From: Bacteroidota bacterium
GTDB lineage: Bacteria > Bacteroidota > Bacteroidia > Sphingobacteriales > Sphingobacteriaceae
DNA length: 37,148 nucleotides
Reading direction: 5' to 3'
Assembly: GCA_013286565.1 (NCBI GenBank)
Contig: JABDFM010000002.1
Coordinates: forward strand, 63,599-100,746
The notes beneath the pieces are model-generated. The model was given only the letters and a program-made list of their open reading frames with translations. It was not told where the DNA came from and did no database searches. A program made the position numbers and the translations under genes. Positions 33,671 through 37,148 of this stretch are shown here, one piece after another (within the stretch, counting starts at the first letter, position 1; each line of letters starts with the position of its first letter).

Positions 33671-34129
33671 ATGCTGCAACCCCTTCAACTCCCGCCCTAC
33701 CCTTTTAAGATCACTGAGCATGATGGCCGGTTGACATTATTCGACGAGATCCGCAAAAAACATATTATTATAACTCCTGAAGAATGGGTGCGGCAGCACT
33801 TTGTACAATACCTCATCAATCAAAAAAACTATCCAAAAACGTTGATCAAACTGGAGGGCGGGTTAAAGCTGCACGGAAACGCCAGGCGCACTGATATTGT
33901 AGTTTTTAATCCGGCTGGTGAAAAGATCCTGCTAATTGAATGTAAGGCGCCATCCGTTCATATTGATCAAAAGGTATTTGACCAGGTAGCCCGCTATAAT
34001 ATGGTTCATAAAGTGGCGCTGCTGGCTGTCAGCAACGGTTTAAAACATTATTACTGCCGTATCGATTTTGCAAATAAGGGATACCAGTTTATTGAAGAAT
34101 TGCCTGATTACAGGGAAATTAATAGCTAA
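33671..34129 (+). CDS. HsdR-N-type PD-(D/E)xK nuclease-fold protein
   Basis: A 152-residue stand-alone protein. The core is GGLKLHGNARRTDIVVFNPAGEKILLIECKAP, giving Asp75, Glu90 and Lys92 in the order D...ExK of PD-(D/E)xK nucleases, and the preceding helix EEWVRQHFVQYLI is the usual first helix. It matches the N-terminal domain of type I restriction HsdR subunits (HSDR_N-type), but no helicase, methylase or specificity gene is nearby. Its divergent place next to holA suggests a repair or housekeeping role rather than restriction. It overlaps the kinase gene by 4 bp at the 3' ends. Confidence 0.8.
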   Translation: MLQPLQLPPYPFKITEHDGRLTLFDEIRKKHIIITPEEWVRQHFVQYLINQKNYPKTLIKLEGGLKLHGNARRTDIVVFNPAGEKILLIECKAPSVHIDQKVFDQVARYNMVHKVALLAVSNGLKHYYCRIDFANKGYQFIEELPDYREINS

Positions 34130-35934
34130 CTGATGGCCCTGGTTTCTACCAGGTTTTGCATCTTTTCGCGCAACTCTTCGGGTTTAAAGGGTTTTGAAAC
34201 ATAATCATTCATACCTGAGTTAAAAACGCGCTCTTTTATGTCGAACAATGCGGATGCAGTTAAGGCTATGATAGGAATATTTGCCTTTTTGGGGTCACGC
34301 ATTTTTCTGATTTCTACAGCTGCATCAAATCCATTCAATATGGGCATTTGCAGGTCCATCAGGATAATATCAAAATTGCCGTATTGTACCATTTCTATTG
34401 CCCTTTCGCCATTTTCAGCAATGGTTGGTGTAATTCCCCATTTTGAGAACAGCTTTTTCATTAGCATAATATTAACCAGGTTATCCTCGGCAATCAACAC
34501 ACGCATACCACCCATGCCCTCAATGATCCCGGCGGATGGATCTTTTTCAGTTTGCTCGGGTACAATTTCAGTTGATACAGGGAATTCAACCTGGAAAGAA
34601 AATTCAGAACCTACTTCCTGCTGACTGGAAACATTCATGCGTAAGCCCTGTAACTCTAATAAACGCTTAACAATGGCAAGGCCCAGTCCTGTACCTCCGT
34701 ATTGGCGGGTGGTGGTTATGGATTCCTGTGTAAATGGTTCAAATATAGCTTCGAGGTTTTCCTTCTCTATCCCAATACCGGTATCCTTTACAACAAAATT
34801 AATGGTAACGGTATTATGGCGGTCTTCCAGGCAGATCACCTTTACCCACACTGTGCCTTCGTGCGTAAATTTTATAGCATTGCTGATGAGGTTAAAAACA
34901 ATTTGGGTTAATCGGGTCGGATCGCCAAAAACCACTTTATTTTTTAAGTTGCTATCCATATCCAGTTTAAACTCAAGTCCTTTTTCTTCCGCTTTTAAAA
35001 TTTGGCCGCCGCAAATATTCTGCATCAGTTCAACCAGGTTGAACCTGATGTTTTCAAATACAACCTTGCCCGATTCGATCTTGTTAAAATCAAGTACATC
35101 ATTTACCAGTGCTAAAAGATTACTTGCCGAAAATTTTAGGATATCCAGGTTCTCTTTCTGATCGGGCCTGGGGTTACCCATCATCAGCAAATTGCTCATC
35201 CCGATAACTGCGTTAAGCGGTGTGCGTATCTCGTGCGACATGGTGGAAAGGAACTCGGATTTTGCCTGGGATGATTTTTCAGCCTTTTCTATCGCACTTT
35301 CAAATTGAATATTAAGCGCCCCGCGTGCTTCGGCGGTTTCCCTTAGCTGTTTTATACTTTTTATAAATGCCGAATAAAAATGGCTATGGATGAAAATGAT
35401 CAGGATAAAACTGGCGCACTCGGCGATAATAACGCTTGGCTCATCAATCACTTTAGGCTTTAATCCAATATCATAACTGTTATTGTATTCGAGCACTAAA
35501 AACAAAAGGACGGGTATTAAATTGACCAGCGAATAAAAAAGCCCGCAGGTTTGCCCAAGCATATAAAAGCTAAAAACGATGATCAAAAAGATAACCTGTG
35601 CGGTTACGATATTGACATTTTGCAGGGTAATAAAAACACTGCTGAGGTTTACCATAGTGGCAAGCGACAATAATATGTGCGATATAATACCCCACCTTGG
35701 CCTGAAAGTTAAATACTTGAATAAAATAACAAGGCTTAGCAGTAATATAGTGGTAGTAAAGGTAAGTATGTATTTATGCTCGAGATAGATATTGATCAGT
35801 AAAGCAAAAACTGTGATAATAGCCAGCCATAGCCCATAATATAATAGGCGGATGCGTGCCTGGTCAAGGATCGACTGATCTTTGGTTAGGATTTTATTAA
35901 TTGAAAAGTTAAAAAAACCTACATCTTTATTCAT
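34126..35934 (-). CDS. Hybrid histidine kinase/response regulator
   Basis: A 602-residue protein. Six or so membrane helices occupy residues 28-190, with no large periplasmic domain, so it likely senses within or near the membrane. A coiled linker (about 192-225) leads to HisKA with His234 in SHEIRTPL. HATPase_c follows with Asn352 (NAIKF), DTGIGI near 384-389 and GGTGLGLAIV near 413-422. The C-terminal receiver (about 477-595) has Asp527 in IILMDLQMP and Lys in YVSKPF. It would autophosphorylate and pass phosphate to its own receiver. No Hpt or output partner is adjacent. Confidence 0.94.
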   Translation of the reverse strand: MNKDVGFFNFSINKILTKDQSILDQARIRLLYYGLWLAIITVFALLINIYLEHKYILTFTTTILLLSLVILFKYLTFRPRWGIISHILLSLATMVNLSSVFITLQNVNIVTAQVIFLIIVFSFYMLGQTCGLFYSLVNLIPVLLFLVLEYNNSYDIGLKPKVIDEPSVIIAECASFILIIFIHSHFYSAFIKSIKQLRETAEARGALNIQFESAIEKAEKSSQAKSEFLSTMSHEIRTPLNAVIGMSNLLMMGNPRPDQKENLDILKFSASNLLALVNDVLDFNKIESGKVVFENIRFNLVELMQNICGGQILKAEEKGLEFKLDMDSNLKNKVVFGDPTRLTQIVFNLISNAIKFTHEGTVWVKVICLEDRHNTVTINFVVKDTGIGIEKENLEAIFEPFTQESITTTRQYGGTGLGLAIVKRLLELQGLRMNVSSQQEVGSEFSFQVEFPVSTEIVPEQTEKDPSAGIIEGMGGMRVLIAEDNLVNIMLMKKLFSKWGITPTIAENGERAIEMVQYGNFDIILMDLQMPILNGFDAAVEIRKMRDPKKANIPIIALTASALFDIKERVFNSGMNDYVSKPFKPEELREKMQNLVETRAIS

Positions 35935-36039
35935 TTCACGGGCTTTACCATTGTATTGATCAAATGAAACTTAAAAACACAACGCGTGGACATACTTACC
36001 AGGCATTGATAATTATTAAGATCGACTTTTTATATGCAA

Positions 36040-37148
36040 TTAGTTTGCCAAAGCAGCCAGGTTTTCATGTATTATCTTCAATTTGGCTTCAGCATCAGCC
36101 TTTTTTCTCAATTCATTTTCCACTATCTCGGGTTTGGCGTTGCTGATGAATCGTTCGTTGCTCAGTTTGGTTTCAACTGATTTTAAGAATCCGTGCAAGT
36201 ATTCTTTTTCTTTATTCAATCTTTCTCTTTCGGCAATGGGGTCTATATTATCGGCCAACGGTATAAAAAACTCATCTTTTGATACCATAAAGCTAATTGC
36301 ACCCTCTATTTTGTCATTCACAATATCAAATGCACTTATATTACCCATTTTGCAGATAATAGTTTCATACTGGGTGTAATTAATATTTGAATTACACTTT
36401 ATTGATAAAATCAAAGCTTCCTTAGGAGATATCTGTTTATTATTGCGGGTATTGCGAATATCAGAGATCACTTGCTTAATGAGCTCTATTTCCTCTATCA
36501 ATTGGGTATTTATTTGCTCAATTTCCGGCATTTGGGCAACAATGCAACAATCCATTGGCGAACGTTCGCCAAAAATTTCCGCATCATGCCACAGTTCTTC
36601 GGTGATAAAAGGCATAAAAGGATGGAGTATTTTTAACACATTCTCAAAAAATGCTACCGTACATTCATAGGTTTCCCTATCAACAGGATGTTCATAAGCA
36701 GGCTTGATCATTTCCAGGTACCAGGCACAAAAGTCGTCCCATACCAACTTATAAGTGGCCATTAATGCATCTGATAACCTAAACTGGGCAAAGTTGCTTT
36801 CAATATCGCTCAATGCCTGGCTAAAACGACTTTTAAACCACGCGATAGCTACACCGTTAGGATTTTGAAGACTATCGTCAACCTGCCAGCCTTTAACCAG
36901 GCGGAATGCGTTCCAAACCTTGTTGAAAAAGTTCCGTCCCTGCTCGCAATGGCTTTCGTCAAACATCAAGTCGTTGCCGGCAGGTGAGCTTAACAGCATC
37001 CCTACCCTAACACCATCGGCGCCGTATTTCTCCATCAGCTCCAAAGGATCGGGCGAATTACCTAATGACTTTGACATCTTGCGACCCAGCTTATCGCGTA
37101 CGATACCGGTGAGGTAAACATTCCTGAACGGCAGTTCGCCCCTGAACT
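36040..37148 (-). CDS. valS: Valyl-tRNA synthetase, 3' part
   Basis: The frame runs through the right window edge, so about two thirds of the protein is missing. Residues preceding the first Met (PFRNVYLTGIVRDKLGRK) continue correctly into MSKSLGNSPDPLELMEKYGADGVR, giving the class I KMSKS motif. The anticodon-binding helical domain follows (FFNKVWNAFRLV, HPFMPFITEELW). The final 65 residues are the charged coiled-coil tRNA-binding arm of ValRS (IAERERLNKEKEYL to the end). It charges tRNA-Val. The C-terminus is complete. Confidence 0.97.
   Translation of the reverse strand, partial: FRGELPFRNVYLTGIVRDKLGRKMSKSLGNSPDPLELMEKYGADGVRVGMLLSSPAGNDLMFDESHCEQGRNFFNKVWNAFRLVKGWQVDDSLQNPNGVAIAWFKSRFSQALSDIESNFAQFRLSDALMATYKLVWDDFCAWYLEMIKPAYEHPVDRETYECTVAFFENVLKILHPFMPFITEELWHDAEIFGERSPMDCCIVAQMPEIEQINTQLIEEIELIKQVISDIRNTRNNKQISPKEALILSIKCNSNINYTQYETIICKMGNISAFDIVNDKIEGAISFMVSKDEFFIPLADNIDPIAERERLNKEKEYLHGFLKSVETKLSNERFISNAKPEIVENELRKKADAEAKLKIIHENLAALAN

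Noticed and set aside
1..37148. CRISPR array, prophage, insertion sequence or rRNA
   Set aside because: No regularly spaced direct repeats, phage structural genes, transposase motifs or rRNA sequence were seen.

Overview
The window is chromosomal DNA from a Bacteroidota member, most probably family Sphingobacteriaceae (Mucilaginibacter- or Pedobacter-like). This placement is inferred from gene content and signals. Genes carry the Bacteroidota -7 promoter element (TAnnTTTG). SecD and SecF are fused, a BlaI/M56 pair carries a TonB-like tail, and gaps are filled with palindromic repeats. No phage, transposase, rRNA or CRISPR array was found, so this reads as an ordinary chromosome with one unusual accessory-looking locus.

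Layout. 1-2.8 kb: the end of an M61-type peptidase (its 5' end lies outside the window) and dprA. 2.9-7.4 kb: the most distinctive part. A BlaI-type repressor is preceded by three near-identical palindromic operators. It overlaps an M56 (BlaR1-like) membrane peptidase that has a proline-rich repeat linker and a TonB-like C-terminus. Two small exported proline/lysine-rich proteins follow, one of them visibly related to the last membrane helix of the M56 sensor, and then a WxxGxW-repeat protein. 7.4-9.7 kb (minus): rsmG, an ECF sigma factor and a family 2 glycosyltransferase in one overlapping operon. 9.9-13.1 kb: tgt, an LptF/LptG-type permease and an EamA transporter, nearly abutting. 13.1-14.0 kb: AT-rich non-coding DNA. 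14.0-18 kb: a LapA-like small membrane protein, a beta-hydroxyacid dehydrogenase, ispE (minus), thyA and folA. 17.7-23.7 kb: secDF, a type II NADH dehydrogenase-like flavoprotein, a secreted protein of unknown function and an HMG-CoA lyase-like enzyme. 23.7-25.8 kb: sparse DNA with a probable 29-residue membrane peptide gene, a DUF3995-like protein, an orphan receiver protein and tRNA-Arg(CCG). 25.9-30.1 kb: xylB, xylA and uxuA, a pentose/hexuronate set that suits glucuronoxylan breakdown products. 30.2-37.1 kb: ychF, an RRM RNA-binding protein, a possible 45-residue peptide gene, holA, an HsdR-N-type nuclease-fold protein, a hybrid histidine kinase and the 3' part of valS.

How it fits together. 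Most genes are housekeeping (DNA uptake or recombination, tRNA modification, folate/dTMP supply, isoprenoid synthesis, protein export). The BlaI-M56-proline-rich locus is the best candidate for an undescribed envelope-sensing module. Its operators, and the reuse of sensor-derived sequence in the downstream small proteins, can be read directly. What it senses cannot. A second theme is the number of unrelated intergenic inverted repeats (at least eight) placed between genes, in leaders, or extending an open frame upstream of a true start.
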